DNA of 64,000 nucleotides. Source: Morganella morganii (GTDB lineage: Bacteria > Pseudomonadota > Gammaproteobacteria > Enterobacterales > Enterobacteriaceae). The translations under genes were made by a program, and so were the position numbers. Below the pieces are notes generated by a model. It had not been told where the DNA came from, did not search any database, and saw only the letters and a program-made list of their open reading frames with translations. Below are positions 32,240 through 41,989 of the stretch, piece after piece. The first letter of the stretch is position 1, and each line of letters opens with the position of its first letter. The stretch spans positions 3,038,001 to 3,102,000 of the forward strand of contig NZ_CP066129.1 of NCBI RefSeq assembly GCF_019242955.1. The letters run 5' to 3'.

Positions 32240-33163
32240 TCAGCCTTTTTTCGCGGCCTGGAGATAGAGCATTTCCAGTGCGATAGTTGCGCCGGCCAGC
32301 GCTGTGATATCAGACTGGTCATACGCCGGTGCCACTTCCACCAGATCCATCCCGACGATATTGAGCGGCTGAAGACCGCGCAACAGTTTCAGCGCGCGAT
32401 CGGTTGTCAGACCGCCGATAACAGGAGTACCGGTGCCCGGGGCAAATGCCGGGTCCAGACAGTCGATATCAAAAGTCAGGTAAACCGGCATGTCACCGAC
32501 AATCGCTTTCACCTGAGCGATCACATCATCCACCGTGCGGTCATTAACCTGCGCGGCATCGATCACGGTGAAACCGTTATCGGTTTCATGCTCGGTACGG
32601 ATACCAATCTGCACGGAATGCGCCGGGTCAATCAGTCCCTCATTCGGGGCATGATAGAACATGGTGCCGTGGTCAAACTTGCTGCCGTTACCATAAGTAT
32701 CGGTATGAGCATCGAAATGTACCAGCGCCATCTTACCGAAATGTTTGGCATGTGCGCGCAGCAGCGGCAGAGTAACAAAGTGGTCGCCCCCGAAAGAGAG
32801 ACATTTTTTACCGGACGCCAGCACTTTCTCTGTGTGCGCCTGCAACTTATCACTCATGTCCTGCGCATCACCGAACGCGAACACCAGATCACCGCAGTCC
32901 ACCACATTGAGACGCTCACGCATATCGAATGTCCACGGCCAGCGGTTACCTTCCCAGGCCAGATTGGTTGAAATCTGGCGGATCGCTGCCGGTCCCTGAC
33001 GGGAACCGGCGCGGCCTGAAGTCGCCATGTCAAACGGAACACCGGTGATCACCCAGTCCGCATCACTGGTATACGGCTGGAAATTCAGCGGCAGGCGGAG
33101 AAAACCAAACGCATTAGAGACCAGTGAATTATCGGTCTGATTGCCTAATGTGCTGTTAATCAT
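32240..33163 (-). CDS. speB: Agmatinase
   Basis: Manganese ureohydrolase that converts agmatine to putrescine and urea. 307 residues (E. coli 306). The metal ligands are visible in [11 protein letters not shown] (near 125), HFDAHTDT (near 148) and [14 protein letters not shown] (near 230). Follows speA by about 75 bp on the same strand; together they give the arginine to agmatine to putrescine route. Confidence 0.97.
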   Translation of the reverse strand: MINSTLGNQTDNSLVSNAFGFLRLPLNFQPYTSDADWVITGVPFDMATSGRAGSRQGPAAIRQISTNLAWEGNRWPWTFDMRERLNVVDCGDLVFAFGDAQDMSDKLQAHTEKVLASGKKCLSFGGDHFVTLPLLRAHAKHFGKMALVHFDAHTDTYGNGSKFDHGTMFYHAPNEGLIDPAHSVQIGIRTEHETDNGFTVIDAAQVNDRTVDDVIAQVKAIVGDMPVYLTFDIDCLDPAFAPGTGTPVIGGLTTDRALKLLRGLQPLNIVGMDLVEVAPAYDQSDITALAGATIALEMLYLQAAKKG

Positions 33164-33238
33164 AATGATTCCTTTATCAATGTCTTACTGACACAAAACC
33201 GGACGTATTATTCCGCCGGGTATTATTCATCTTATAAG

Positions 33239-35143
33239 CTATTCGTCTTCCAAATACGTATAACCGTACAGACCGCTCTCGAACTCTTCGGTAAAGGCTT
33301 TTTGCTCCTCTTCATCCAGATCAGAGATTTTCACCTGATCACGGAAGCGTTCGAGCAGAATTTTCGGATCGAGCTTCACATACTGAAGCATATCCGCCAC
33401 GGAATCGCCCTCTTCACTTTCCAGATAGCGAACCTGATTGTTCTCACCGACATACACATCCAGTGCCGCAGTGTCACCGAACAGGTTATGCATATTACCG
33501 AGGATTTCCTGATAGGCACCAATCATGAAAAAGCCCATCATCGGCGGATTTTCCGGGTCATAAGACGGCATCGGCATGGTGGTTGCCACGCCGTCGCCGT
33601 CAACATAATGGTCGATAATCCCGTCGGAATCACAGGTGATATCCAGCAGTACCGCGCGGCGATCCAGCGGCTTATCCAGCCCCTCGATCGGCAGTACCGG
33701 GAACAGCTGGTCGATCCCCCACGCATCCGGCAGTGACTGGAACAGCGAGAAATTCACATAGAATTTATCCGCCATACGTTCCTGAAGCTCATCGATAATC
33801 GGACGGTGTGCGCGGTTACCCGGATCGAGATCCTGCTGGATACGGCGGCAGATATTCAGATACAGCCCTTCCGCCCAGGCGCGTTCAGTCAGGGAAAGCA
33901 TGCCCTGTGCATACTGCGTGTGGACATCGTGCAGGTCGAGCTGACTGTCGTGCAGCCATTCGCGCAGAGAGCGGGCGTTGCCCTTGGTCTGCATCTCTTC
34001 CCAGGTTTCCCACAGGCTGGCAACCGGACGCGGTGCATCTTCCGCCGGGGCTTCCACCGGGGAGAACTCGTTACGCTCCACGCCGATCACATTGGAAACC
34101 AGCACCGTATGGTGAGCCGTCAGTGCGCGGCCGGATTCGGTGATCACCGTCGGATGCGGCAGACCGTGCTCTTCACAGGCATCACCGATAGCCCAGATCA
34201 CATTATTGGCATACTCATTCAAACCGTAGTTTACCGAACAGTCAGACTGAGAACGGGTACCTTCATAGTCCACACCGAGGCCGCCGCCGACATCAAAGCA
34301 CTGAATATTGACACCCAGCTGATGCAGTTCGACATAGAAACGGGCGGATTCACGGACACCGGTGGCGATATCGCGGATATTTGCCATCTGTGAGCCAAGG
34401 TGGAAGTGGAGCAGTTGCAGGCTCTCCAGGCTGTCTGCCTGACGCAGCATATCAATCAGCTGAAGCACCTGAGTGGCAGCCAGGCCGAATTTGGATTTCT
34501 CACCGCCGCTGGCCTGCCATTTGCCGGAGCCCTGAGAAGCCAGACGCGCCCGCACACCCAGGCGCGGCACCACATCAAGATTTTTGGCTTCTTCAAGCAC
34601 CATGGCAATTTCAGACATTTTTTCAATCACAAGATAGACTTTGTGACCGAGTTTCTCGCCCATCAGAGCAAGACGGATATATTCACGGTCTTTATAGCCG
34701 TTGCAGACGATGACACTGCGGGTCATACCGGCATGTGCCAGTACCGCCATCAGCTCGGCTTTGGAACCGGCTTCCAGCCCCAGCGGCTCTCCGGCATTGA
34801 CCAGGGTTTCAATCACGCGCCGCTGCTGGTTAACCTTAATCGGATAAACCAGAAAATAATCACCTTTGTAACCATAAGATTCGCGGGCACGACGGAACGC
34901 GGCATTAATTGAGCGCAGACGATGCTGCAAAATCTGCGGAAAGCAGAATAATGCAGGCAGACGGATGTGTTCCCGTTCTTTCTGAACACGGTTGACCAGT
35001 TCAGCCAGGTCAACGGAGGCCTGCGGCATATCCGGATTCGGGCAGACGGTGACATGACCGAGGTCATTCACACCGTAATAGCTGCCGCCCCAGTATGCGA
35101 TGTTATAGGTCTGCTGCATCTTCAGCGCGATATTATCATTCAT
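33239..35143 (-). CDS. speA: Biosynthetic arginine decarboxylase
   Basis: PLP enzyme converting arginine to agmatine. 634 residues, against 658 in E. coli; the difference is the absence of the E. coli N-terminal extension. The PLP lysine lies in [14 protein letters not shown] near residue 100; [20 protein letters not shown] and [12 protein letters not shown] are fold-type III landmarks; the C-terminal [18 protein letters not shown] carries the catalytic Cys region. A start codon with GGAG site at 35143 fits. speB follows. Confidence 0.97.
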   Translation of the reverse strand: MNDNIALKMQQTYNIAYWGGSYYGVNDLGHVTVCPNPDMPQASVDLAELVNRVQKEREHIRLPALFCFPQILQHRLRSINAAFRRARESYGYKGDYFLVYPIKVNQQRRVIETLVNAGEPLGLEAGSKAELMAVLAHAGMTRSVIVCNGYKDREYIRLALMGEKLGHKVYLVIEKMSEIAMVLEEAKNLDVVPRLGVRARLASQGSGKWQASGGEKSKFGLAATQVLQLIDMLRQADSLESLQLLHFHLGSQMANIRDIATGVRESARFYVELHQLGVNIQCFDVGGGLGVDYEGTRSQSDCSVNYGLNEYANNVIWAIGDACEEHGLPHPTVITESGRALTAHHTVLVSNVIGVERNEFSPVEAPAEDAPRPVASLWETWEEMQTKGNARSLREWLHDSQLDLHDVHTQYAQGMLSLTERAWAEGLYLNICRRIQQDLDPGNRAHRPIIDELQERMADKFYVNFSLFQSLPDAWGIDQLFPVLPIEGLDKPLDRRAVLLDITCDSDGIIDHYVDGDGVATTMPMPSYDPENPPMMGFFMIGAYQEILGNMHNLFGDTAALDVYVGENNQVRYLESEEGDSVADMLQYVKLDPKILLERFRDQVKISDLDEEEQKAFTEEFESGLYGYTYLEDE

Positions 35144-35742
35144 TAGTCATCTCCTGATTCTGGAGTGAAACTTACCTGTATGGCTGACATACGCCTATCC
35201 CCCTTCACCGTGGGATAAATCTGTCCTGTTGACAAGTAAAAATTCAAAATGGATTACATCATCCGGCAAAAACCGGACACAGATTTACGGGCTTACCGCA
35301 GAGTGACCCGCCTGCTTGCGTTATCCGGTCTGTTTGAGTGTAACGGATACGGAAAACACCGTGCAGAGCACGTGTCAGTCAGAGAGGAAGAGAGAACAGA
35401 AAAGGACGCGGACACATGCTGTAAGGCACGTGGCTGTTGAACGTCAACAAGCAGCAGATAATGGTTCATTAACCCATTTACCCCCACACAGGATTACACG
35501 CCGTAACCCCCGCCTGAATCATACAGAAAACCTGAGTTTCTGCCGTTTATAACTGAAGAAAAATTCACAGCTACCGGGAGCAGTTTATACCGGTTATGAC
35601 ACAAAAATGCAAAATCAAAATGACAGATAAGTGTAAAAAATGAAAACAGTCCGGTAACACATTCCGGAAAGCGAAAAAAACCAGTGAAAAAAGCGGAGGC
35701 ACTATAAAATTTCTGGAACCACTGCCGATTTTAAACTAGAAT
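35144..35742. other. speA-metK divergent intergenic region
   Basis: About 600 bp with no supported gene between the divergent speA and metK. It must hold the speA leader and both promoters. I found no conserved small ORF such as yqgB. Confidence 0.5.
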
Positions 35743-35766
35743 AGCCGTCTAGAAGTTAATACATCC
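35743..35766 (+). promoter_or_regulatory. Met boxes upstream of metK
   Basis: Three consecutive 8-bp units AGCCGTCT, AGAAGTTA, ATACATCC resemble the MetJ consensus AGACGTCT (7, 5 and 5 matches of 8). They sit 45 bp before the metK start, where MetJ-SAM repression is known in enterics. Confidence 0.65.
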
Positions 35767-35810
35767 ATCAATGTACCGAAAGTTCACTTCACTTAAGGTA
35801 GAGAAAAATA

Positions 35811-36965
35811 ATGACTACACATCTTTTCACTTCTGAGTCCGTATCTGAAGGACACCCGGATAAAATTGCCGACCAAATTTCGGATGCAGTCCTTGATGCG
35901 ATTTTAGAACAAGATCCCAAAGCGCGTGTTGCCTGCGAAACCTATGTCAAAACCGGTATGGTTCTGGTCGGCGGTGAAATCACCACCAAGGCCTGGGTTG
36001 ATATTGAAGACATTACGCGCCGCACAGTCCGTGAGATTGGCTATACCAGCTCATCCATGGGCTTCGATGCTGACTCCTGTGCGGTGATCAGCGCCATCGG
36101 TAAACAATCTGCCGATATCAACCAGGGTGTTGACCGTGCAGACCCGCTTGAGCAGGGTGCCGGTGACCAGGGTCTGATGTTTGGTTATGCCTCAAATGAA
36201 ACTGACGTGCTGATGCCGGCACCGATCACCTATGCTCACCGTCTGGTTGAGCGCCAGGCTCAGGTCCGTAAAAGCGGAACTCTGCCATGGCTGCGCCCGG
36301 ATGCGAAAAGCCAGATCACGTTCCGTTACGACGACAACAAAATCGCCGGGATTGATGCGGTTGTTCTGTCAACCCAGCATTCAGAGGATATCTCTCAGAA
36401 AGATCTGCATGAAGCCGTGATGGAAGAGATCATCAAGCCGGTTCTGCCGGTGGAGTGGCTGGACCCGACCACCAAATATTTCATCAACCCGACCGGCCGT
36501 TTCGTTATCGGCGGACCAATGGGTGACTGCGGTCTGACCGGCCGTAAAATCATCGTCGATACTTACGGCGGTATGGCACGTCACGGCGGTGGTGCATTCT
36601 CCGGTAAGGACCCGTCAAAAGTTGACCGTTCCGCAGCCTATGCCGCCCGTTATGTGGCAAAAAATATTGTCGCAGCCGGTCTTGCTGACCGTTGTGAAAT
36701 CCAGGTGTCTTACGCGATTGGCGTGGCAGAGCCGACCTCTATTATGGTAGAAACTTTCGGTACCGGTAAAGTCTCCAACCAGCAACTGACACTGCTGGTG
36801 CGCGAGTTCTTCGACCTGCGTCCGTATGGTCTGATTCAGATGCTGGATCTGCTGCACCCGATTTATCAGGAAACCGCAGCATACGGTCACTTCGGCCGTC
36901 CTCAGTTCCCGTGGGAAAAAACTGACAAAGCAGAACAGCTGCGCGAAGCCGCCGGTCTGAAATAA
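35811..36965 (+). CDS. metK: S-adenosylmethionine synthase
   Basis: Makes SAM from methionine and ATP. 384 residues as in E. coli. Family signatures: [24 protein letters not shown] at the start, [12 protein letters not shown] near 118, and [23 protein letters not shown] near 260. Repressed by MetJ in relatives; met boxes precede it. Its terminator is split by the 140-bp repeat described separately. Confidence 0.98.
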   Translation: MTTHLFTSESVSEGHPDKIADQISDAVLDAILEQDPKARVACETYVKTGMVLVGGEITTKAWVDIEDITRRTVREIGYTSSSMGFDADSCAVISAIGKQSADINQGVDRADPLEQGAGDQGLMFGYASNETDVLMPAPITYAHRLVERQAQVRKSGTLPWLRPDAKSQITFRYDDNKIAGIDAVVLSTQHSEDISQKDLHEAVMEEIIKPVLPVEWLDPTTKYFINPTGRFVIGGPMGDCGLTGRKIIVDTYGGMARHGGGAFSGKDPSKVDRSAAYAARYVAKNIVAAGLADRCEIQVSYAIGVAEPTSIMVETFGTGKVSNQQLTLLVREFFDLRPYGLIQMLDLLHPIYQETAAYGHFGRPQFPWEKTDKAEQLREAAGLK

Positions 36966-36989
36966 TTTACTGCTTTAACAGACATACAA

Positions 36990-37169
36990 AACCGGCTGAA
37001 AAGCCGGTTCAGGCCGTTGACAAACCCGCAGGGGTTGGCGACGACCGACAGAGGTTGTAAAAATAAACCAGGAAAATCAATTTATTGATTTTCAGCTGAT
37101 AACACAAAGCAGGAAAAACCACGTTTTATCCTGCTTTGTCTGCAATCTCAACCGGCTGAAAAGCCGGTT
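36990..37169 (+). repeat. Terminator-nested 140-bp element, copy 1 (after metK)
   Basis: A 140-bp core (37010-37149, starting CAGGCCGTTGACAAACCCGC and ending GCAATCTC) is flanked by a perfect 20-bp direct repeat of a terminator hairpin (36990-37009 and 37150-37169; stem ACCGGCT/AGCCGGT, GAAA loop). Only the right copy has the T-run (to 37174). Inside the core are a perfect 10-bp palindrome (GAAAATCAAT/ATTGATTTTC) and a long stem (ACAAAGCAGG/CCTGCTTTGT). About 97% identical to copy 2. It lies between convergent metK and the YeeE-type gene. Confidence 0.92.
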
Positions 37170-37176
37170 TTTTTAT
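37150..37176 (+). terminator. metK terminator (right hairpin copy)
   Basis: ACCGGCT/AGCCGGT stem with GAAA tetraloop followed by seven T. It is separated from metK by the 140-bp element; the left hairpin copy lacks a T-run. Confidence 0.88.
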
Positions 37177-37195
37177 GCGCAGAATCGGTGAAAAA

Positions 37196-37621
37196 CTATA
37201 TTTTTCCGCGCTGACATGATGAATACAGCGCAAAAATCACCATCCCGGCAGTCATTGATGCTGTAAATATCAAGCCCTTAATACTGAGCATACCGGCCAG
37301 CACAATACCCGGTCCCGGGCAGATCCCCGCCAGTCCCCAGCCGATACCAAACAGCACGGCGCCGGTCAGTAACCGTTTATCAATTTTGCTGTTTACCGGT
37401 AACTCCGGCGGTGTACCGCATACCGTCTTTTTGCGTTTTTTGGCCACGGCAAAGGCAACCATACTGATCGCCATCGCTACCGCCATGGTGATCAGCAGAG
37501 AGGGATCCCAGTTGCCGGTAATATCCAGAAACGCCAGAATCTTCTGCGGGTTTCCCATCCCGGCCACCAGCAGCCCGAGGCCGAACAGAATTCCGCTGAT
37601 TAATGCAGTGATAACAGGCAT
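37196..37621 (-). CDS. YeeE/YedE-family sulfur transport subunit, second
   Basis: 141-residue membrane protein of four predicted segments, a half-size YeeE/YedE unit related to thiosulfate or sulfur-compound transporters. It has the GIGWGLAGICPGPGIV motif with a conserved Cys near residue 106. It follows the other half (37631-38041) by 9 bp; the two together resemble the PmpAB arrangement. Confidence 0.85.
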   Translation of the reverse strand: MPVITALISGILFGLGLLVAGMGNPQKILAFLDITGNWDPSLLITMAVAMAISMVAFAVAKKRKKTVCGTPPELPVNSKIDKRLLTGAVLFGIGWGLAGICPGPGIVLAGMLSIKGLIFTASMTAGMVIFALYSSCQRGKI

Positions 37622-37630
37622 AGTGCGTCC

Positions 37631-38041
37631 TTATTTCATCAGCCAGACAGTCACAAAGGCACTGACCATAAACACCGCTACCGCAGCAAATGATCGTTTT
37701 GACAGCCGCGCCATACCGCAGATACCGTGCCCGCTGGTACAACCGTTACCCAGCCGGGTGCCGAAACCGACCAGCAGACCGGCAGTGATCAGCAGCGGAT
37801 AGTCCGCTGCAATCACCACATCCGGTTGTCCGGCAAACAGCATGTAAATCCACGGTGCACCTGCCAGTCCGGCAATAAATGCTATCCGCCAGCCGCTCTG
37901 TTTTGTGAGCATATTGGCGAAGATCCCGCTGATACCGGCAATCCGCCCGTTAAACAGCAGCAGTACCGCAACCGCGATGCCGATCATCAGCCCGCCCAGC
38001 GCCGCACTGACCGGCGTAAACGCCGCGCTATCAATCACCAT
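37631..38041 (-). CDS. YeeE/YedE-family sulfur transport subunit, first
   Basis: 136-residue membrane protein; the motif LVGFGTRLGNGCTSGHGICGMARLS near residues 90-115 holds the conserved Cys residues of the family. It begins 1 bp after the ArsR-type regulator stop, so the three genes form one operon for sulfur-species transport with its own sensor. Confidence 0.87.
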   Translation of the reverse strand: MVIDSAAFTPVSAALGGLMIGIAVAVLLLFNGRIAGISGIFANMLTKQSGWRIAFIAGLAGAPWIYMLFAGQPDVVIAADYPLLITAGLLVGFGTRLGNGCTSGHGICGMARLSKRSFAAVAVFMVSAFVTVWLMK

Positions 38042-38042
38042 A

Positions 38043-38360
38043 TTATTTCCCTTGTTTTTCAGGACAATAAAGCTGATACAGCGTGGTCAGCAATATCAGC
38101 ACTTTTTCATCTGCCACGGAATAATAGATACGTTTTCCTTCACGCCGGGTATTTACCAGTTCTTCATTACGCAACACCGTCAGTTGCTGTGATAACGTCG
38201 GCTGATTGATGCCGGTCCGCTCCTCCAGTTCGCTGACATTGCATTCCCCCTGACTCAGCTGACAGAGCAGCAACAGACGATCCGGATTTCCCAGTGTTTT
38301 CAGCAGAGCAGCAACGCCTGCGGCGGCTTCCTGCATATCGGTAAGCTGTGTTGGTGTCAT
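38043..38360 (-). CDS. ArsR-family sulfide/persulfide-type regulator (BigR/YgaV-like)
   Basis: 105-residue winged-helix repressor (NPDRLLLLCQLSQGECNVSELEERTGINQPTLSQQLTVLRNEELV). Two Cys, in GECNV (near 41) and YCPE (near 98), match the redox pair of BigR/YgaV that reacts with sulfane sulfur. It heads the YeeE-type operon and is divergent from sprT. An AT-rich near-palindrome at 38379-38403 is the probable operator. Confidence 0.82.
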   Translation of the reverse strand: MTPTQLTDMQEAAAGVAALLKTLGNPDRLLLLCQLSQGECNVSELEERTGINQPTLSQQLTVLRNEELVNTRREGKRIYYSVADEKVLILLTTLYQLYCPEKQGK

Positions 38361-38378
38361 GAATTAATTCCTTACGAC

Positions 38379-38403
38379 ATTATATGATTTAATATAATAT
38401 TAT
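38379..38403. promoter_or_regulatory. Candidate operator for the ArsR-type regulator
   Basis: AT-rich near-palindromic stretch (TTATATGATTTAATATAATA) just upstream of the regulator gene, in composition and position like BigR-type sites. Judged by eye only. Confidence 0.4.
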
Positions 38404-38469
38404 TTTGCAACATATACAACATGCTGATAACGGTTGCAGCTTTACAGCGGTATCGCTAAGCTTCCGGTT

Positions 38470-39021
38470 ATGAAACCGATCCGAATCCCCACCGCATTAC
38501 AGCAGGCATGCATGCAGACCCTGCGTGATTATCTGACCCGCGCCCGTCTGGCGCTGAAAACAGATTATCCGGAACCTGAACTGAACTACCGTCAGCGCGG
38601 TACCACGGCCGGCAGTGCCCGCCTGCAAACATGGGAAATCCGCCTCAACCCGGTATTACTGACTGAAAACGGCCATGAATTCATACAGGATGTGGTTCCT
38701 CATGAACTGGCACATCTGCTGGTTTACCGTCGTTTCGGCCGCGTTGCCCCCCATGGGCGGGAATGGCAGTGGATGATGACAGACGTGCTGGGTGTCCCGG
38801 CCGTCCGCACACACCGCTTCGATGTGACTTCCGTCCGCAGCCGGACATTTACCTACCGCTGCCAATGCAAAACGGCACATGAACTGACAGTCCGCCGTCA
38901 CAACAAAGTGTTACGCGGGGAAAGTCAGTACCTGTGCCGTCAGTGTAAAAGTACGCTGGTGTGGGATAACAATGCGGCTGCAATATCATCCCCCGGCGAC
39001 CTTATACCAGATCAGTCATAA
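38470..39021 (+). CDS. sprT: SprT family zinc metalloprotein
   Basis: Putative zinc metallopeptidase domain protein. From ATG 38470 it is 183 residues, starting [12 protein letters not shown]. The HExxH motif is in [22 protein letters not shown] near residue 77, and a zinc-ribbon with Cys in YRCQC and LCRQC closes the protein. metK and sprT are also near neighbours in E. coli. Its 3' end overlaps the mgtE end by 20 bp. Confidence 0.92.
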   Translation: MKPIRIPTALQQACMQTLRDYLTRARLALKTDYPEPELNYRQRGTTAGSARLQTWEIRLNPVLLTENGHEFIQDVVPHELAHLLVYRRFGRVAPHGREWQWMMTDVLGVPAVRTHRFDVTSVRSRTFTYRCQCKTAHELTVRRHNKVLRGESQYLCRQCKSTLVWDNNAAAISSPGDLIPDQS

Positions 39022-40063
39022 TCAGCTTGGCCATCTCGAAGTAGATAATCAGCCCGGTGCCGTCAATCAGTGTGGCAATAAACGGCGCGGAAACAACAGC
39101 CGGGTCCACTTTCAGACGCTTGAGCACCATCGGGATAATGGAAGATACCACCGCACTCCAGACCGTGATACAAACCAGTGTCAGGCTGACCACCATCATC
39201 ACTTCCGGCCCGACACCCAGGAACCAGGCACGGATCATCCCCGCACATCCCATGGTAAAGGCAACCAGCAGTGACGTGGACAGCTCTTTGCGCAGCACCG
39301 CGCCGATATTGCGCAGGCTGACTTCTCCGAGTGCCATCGCACGGACAAGCGTCGAGGTGATCTGTGTTCCGCTGTTACCCCCGGTGCCGATCAGCAGCGG
39401 GATAAAGAAAGCCAGTGAGATAGCCGCTTCCAGCTGCTCCTCAAATGCCTTGAGCACCGTACCGGTATAGGCTTCCGCCACAAACAGCATCAGCAGCCAG
39501 ACTGCGCGCTTGCGCCACAGAGTGAACGGGCTGGTGCTCAGATAAGGCTCATCCAGCGGCTGAGAGCCGCCCTGTAATGCCGCATCCTGGGTATTCTCAT
39601 CTTCAATCAGTTCCGCGATATCCTGCGGACGCAGAATACCGGCCAGCTTGCCAAACTGTACCACCGGTACAGTATCAATCCCGCTGTTGTTGATAAGCTC
39701 GTACACGTCGTGCCGGGACTGCTCCGGTGACACAGAGAAATAGGTCTGGCGCATCACATCCGCGACAAACGTATCTTCCGCTGCGGTCAGCAGGGCTTTG
39801 ACCGGCAGGATACCATTCAGGTAATTATCCTCATCCAGTACATATAAATAAGTGGGGATCTGCTCACCGTCCAGTTCCTCACGCAGCGTGTGTTTGACGG
39901 CCGCAATCGTGTCTGACACGGTCACGCGGATATACGCCTGACTCATGTAAGCACTGACGGCGTCTTCATCATTACGCTGCGGACGTTCGGTATGGTGTGG
40001 CGGATTAACGGATGGCGCGGAAATGACCAGCGTATCCGCTTTTTCGTAGTTGGTTAATTTCAT
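39002..40063 (-). CDS. mgtE: MgtE-type magnesium transporter
   Basis: Magnesium channel of the MgtE family. From ATG 40061-40063 the product is 353 residues: a paired-CBS region (about 55-170; [44 protein letters not shown]) followed by five membrane segments with the signature [14 protein letters not shown] near residue 235 and a C-terminal [13 protein letters not shown]. It lacks the long N-terminal superhelical domain of the full MgtE. An M-box riboswitch lies in its leader. Confidence 0.9.
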   Translation of the reverse strand: MKLTNYEKADTLVISAPSVNPPHHTERPQRNDEDAVSAYMSQAYIRVTVSDTIAAVKHTLREELDGEQIPTYLYVLDEDNYLNGILPVKALLTAAEDTFVADVMRQTYFSVSPEQSRHDVYELINNSGIDTVPVVQFGKLAGILRPQDIAELIEDENTQDAALQGGSQPLDEPYLSTSPFTLWRKRAVWLLMLFVAEAYTGTVLKAFEEQLEAAISLAFFIPLLIGTGGNSGTQITSTLVRAMALGEVSLRNIGAVLRKELSTSLLVAFTMGCAGMIRAWFLGVGPEVMMVVSLTLVCITVWSAVVSSIIPMVLKRLKVDPAVVSAPFIATLIDGTGLIIYFEMAKLIMTDLV

Positions 40064-40139
40064 GATGTGTGACCCTATGTCTGTTATGGACTTCAAACAG
40101 CACTCCAATAGGGGCGAAACCAGATGAGAGAATGCGTAG

Positions 40140-40312
40140 GCTATCTCACGTCTCGGTTTTAGCACTATACAACGTATCCCGCAGACTGCGGGAAGTTACC
40201 TCGGGTTATACCTTCTGTTCGATATAACCTGTCCTAATCTTGGGCGTCTCTCGACGTCGTCAGATCAGCAACCTTTGTTTGTATAGGAGCCTCGCCTAAC
40301 GAGATACTGCAC
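40140..40312 (-). promoter_or_regulatory. M-box (ykoK) magnesium riboswitch
   Basis: On the minus strand the leader contains GTTAGGCGAGGCTCCTATAC (40281-40300), the hallmark M-box opening, then GCTGATC, GAGAGACGCCCAAGAT, and the 3' element GTGCTAAAACC (40155-40165), with TATACAA/TTGTATA closing the core. This fits the known class that shuts down Mg transport genes when magnesium is high. No T-tailed terminator follows, so control may be at translation or by Rho. Confidence 0.88.
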
Positions 40313-40397
40313 CTTAAATGCGGCGCGAATTATAACGCTCAGAAATTATATGGCGAGGACTATCAGCTTTTCGTTTAGAAACTATTGAGGTTACAAA

Positions 40398-40787
40398 TCA
40401 GGTCCGGGAACCCAGATCATTATCGCTCTCATCACCGGTCAGCTGCCGTGTCACTTCCTCACAGCGGACAATTTTACCGTCTGCCAGACGGAAACAGGCG
40501 AAAACCTCAAAGGCGGCGTGTTCTCCACTGACTTTTTCCGCCTTCGCGATATGCTGCGTGTGTACACAGGACTCGCCTTCTGCGATGGATTTAATCTCAA
40601 TCGTAATATTGCGGGTCGCCATTTTCAGGGCATTAAGATGGGCAAGAAACGCGGGGAACTCAATTGTCTGACCATTCACTACCTGAACATAATCACGGGA
40701 AAAATACTGTTCCACCAGGGATTCATCACCGATATGTTCACCGAGAACGTCAGTCAGGGCACGGGTTACAAATTCTGTCTTATTCAT
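40398..40787 (-). CDS. SnoaL/NTF2-like protein
   Basis: 129 residues from ATG 40785-40787. The sequence has the cone-shaped NTF2-like pattern: an N-terminal helix with ALTDVLGEHIGDESLVEQYFSRDYVQ, then strands ending in HAAFEVFACFRLADGKIVRCEEVTRQL. Proteins of this type bind or convert small molecules; nothing shows the ligand. A 36-residue upstream extension runs through the hcr terminator and is rejected. Confidence 0.75.
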   Translation of the reverse strand: MNKTEFVTRALTDVLGEHIGDESLVEQYFSRDYVQVVNGQTIEFPAFLAHLNALKMATRNITIEIKSIAEGESCVHTQHIAKAEKVSGEHAAFEVFACFRLADGKIVRCEEVTRQLTGDESDNDLGSRT

Positions 40788-40861
40788 TGCTGAAAATCCT
40801 TTTTTATTATGATGACATTTACAGCATAGCGGGAAACCGGCCGTTTTTCTGCCGGAAATAT

Positions 40862-40891
40862 AAAAAGCGCCACTAAAAATGGCGCTTTTTT
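40862..40891. terminator. hcr terminator (bidirectional)
   Basis: Stem AAAAAGCGCCA/TGGCGCTTTTT with a 7-nt loop, T-run in both directions, 25 bp past the hcr stop. Confidence 0.88.
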
Positions 40892-40915
40892 GCAATTATA
40901 CAGAATGATTCTCAA

Positions 40916-41923
40916 TCAGGCTAATTCAACATTGCCCTGAATCTGACAGCTGCACGCCAGAACATAACCCTGTTCGATCTCTTCCGGGGTCAGCGTCATG
41001 GTGCTGGTGGTGGTGTATTCACCGCTGCGGATGCGGGTTTTACAGCTGCCGCAGACACCGGCGCGGCAGGCCGCCATCACCGGCACACTGTTGGCTTCCA
41101 TCGCCGCCAGCAGCGTCATACCGACAGGTACTTTTACCTGACGCAAAGGAGACTGAATAGTCATAGTGACCATCTGCTCTCCGGCTTCTGCTTCCGGCTC
41201 CGGCCCGAAACGCTCCATAAAGAAACAGCCGGGATCCACATTCAGCGCCTGACAGAATGTCTGCACATTTTTCATATACGGCGCCGGACCACAGGTCATG
41301 ACGGTATGCTGTGCGATATCCGGGATCAGGGATTTCAGTTTTTCTTCTGATAACCGGCCTGATAACAATTCATCCGTCTCATCACTGTTTTCCACCATCA
41401 GAATCAGACGCAGACGGGCCGGGAATGCAGTCAGCAACTGCTGCCATTCCTGTGCAAAAATCACCTGCTGCTTATCACGCACGTTAAAGATCACTGTCAC
41501 CTGACTCTCAGGCTGACGATGCAGGATCCAGCGGGTCATCGACATTACCGGTGTCACGCCGCAACCGGCTGCCAGCATCAGATAGCGCTCTGCAGGGCGG
41601 GCATCACAGGTAAATTCACCCTGTGCATCAGACAGCCACAGGTAATCACCCGGTTTCACTTCACCGGTCAGCCAGCCGGATCCTTGTCCGTCATCAAGAC
41701 GGCGTACCGTCAGGCTCAGGAACGGGCTCAGTCCCGGTGTGGACGATAAGGTATAAGCACGCAGTGTCTCATCACTGTTGCGGATACTCACCAGCGCATA
41801 CTGCCCTGCGTGATACTGATAAAAATCGTGGTTAATCAGATTGATAGTCCACACATCCGGGGTTTCCTGCCTGACAGAATGGACCTGCATGCGGTTCGGA
41901 CATAAAGACGTCGGCATTGTCAT
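40916..41923 (-). CDS. hcr: NADH oxidoreductase Hcr
   Basis: FAD and 2Fe-2S protein that reduces Hcp. 335 residues: FAD-binding barrel (RAYTLSST near 55), NAD domain (LAAGCGVTPVMSM near 118; MTCGPAPYM near 210) and a C-terminal plant-type ferredoxin domain with the cluster Cys in CRAGVCGSCKT and a fourth in LACSC. It follows hcp by about 65 bp. Confidence 0.94.
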   Translation of the reverse strand: MTMPTSLCPNRMQVHSVRQETPDVWTINLINHDFYQYHAGQYALVSIRNSDETLRAYTLSSTPGLSPFLSLTVRRLDDGQGSGWLTGEVKPGDYLWLSDAQGEFTCDARPAERYLMLAAGCGVTPVMSMTRWILHRQPESQVTVIFNVRDKQQVIFAQEWQQLLTAFPARLRLILMVENSDETDELLSGRLSEEKLKSLIPDIAQHTVMTCGPAPYMKNVQTFCQALNVDPGCFFMERFGPEPEAEAGEQMVTMTIQSPLRQVKVPVGMTLLAAMEANSVPVMAACRAGVCGSCKTRIRSGEYTTTSTMTLTPEEIEQGYVLACSCQIQGNVELA

Positions 41924-41989
41924 CGGGCTCTCCTGACTCCGTGCCGGAGAGCGCGTTACCGCCCTCTCCGGTGCTAACAGTTACAGCAA

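Noticed and set aside
32225-32971. Plus-strand ORF of 248 codons opposite speB
   Set aside because: Antisense to the conserved agmatinase gene, with no start signal or domain.
37010-37149. 140-bp core as an ERIC or REP/BIME element
   Set aside because: It lacks the ERIC central inverted repeat as I know it, and REP units are shorter palindromes without flanking terminator duplications.
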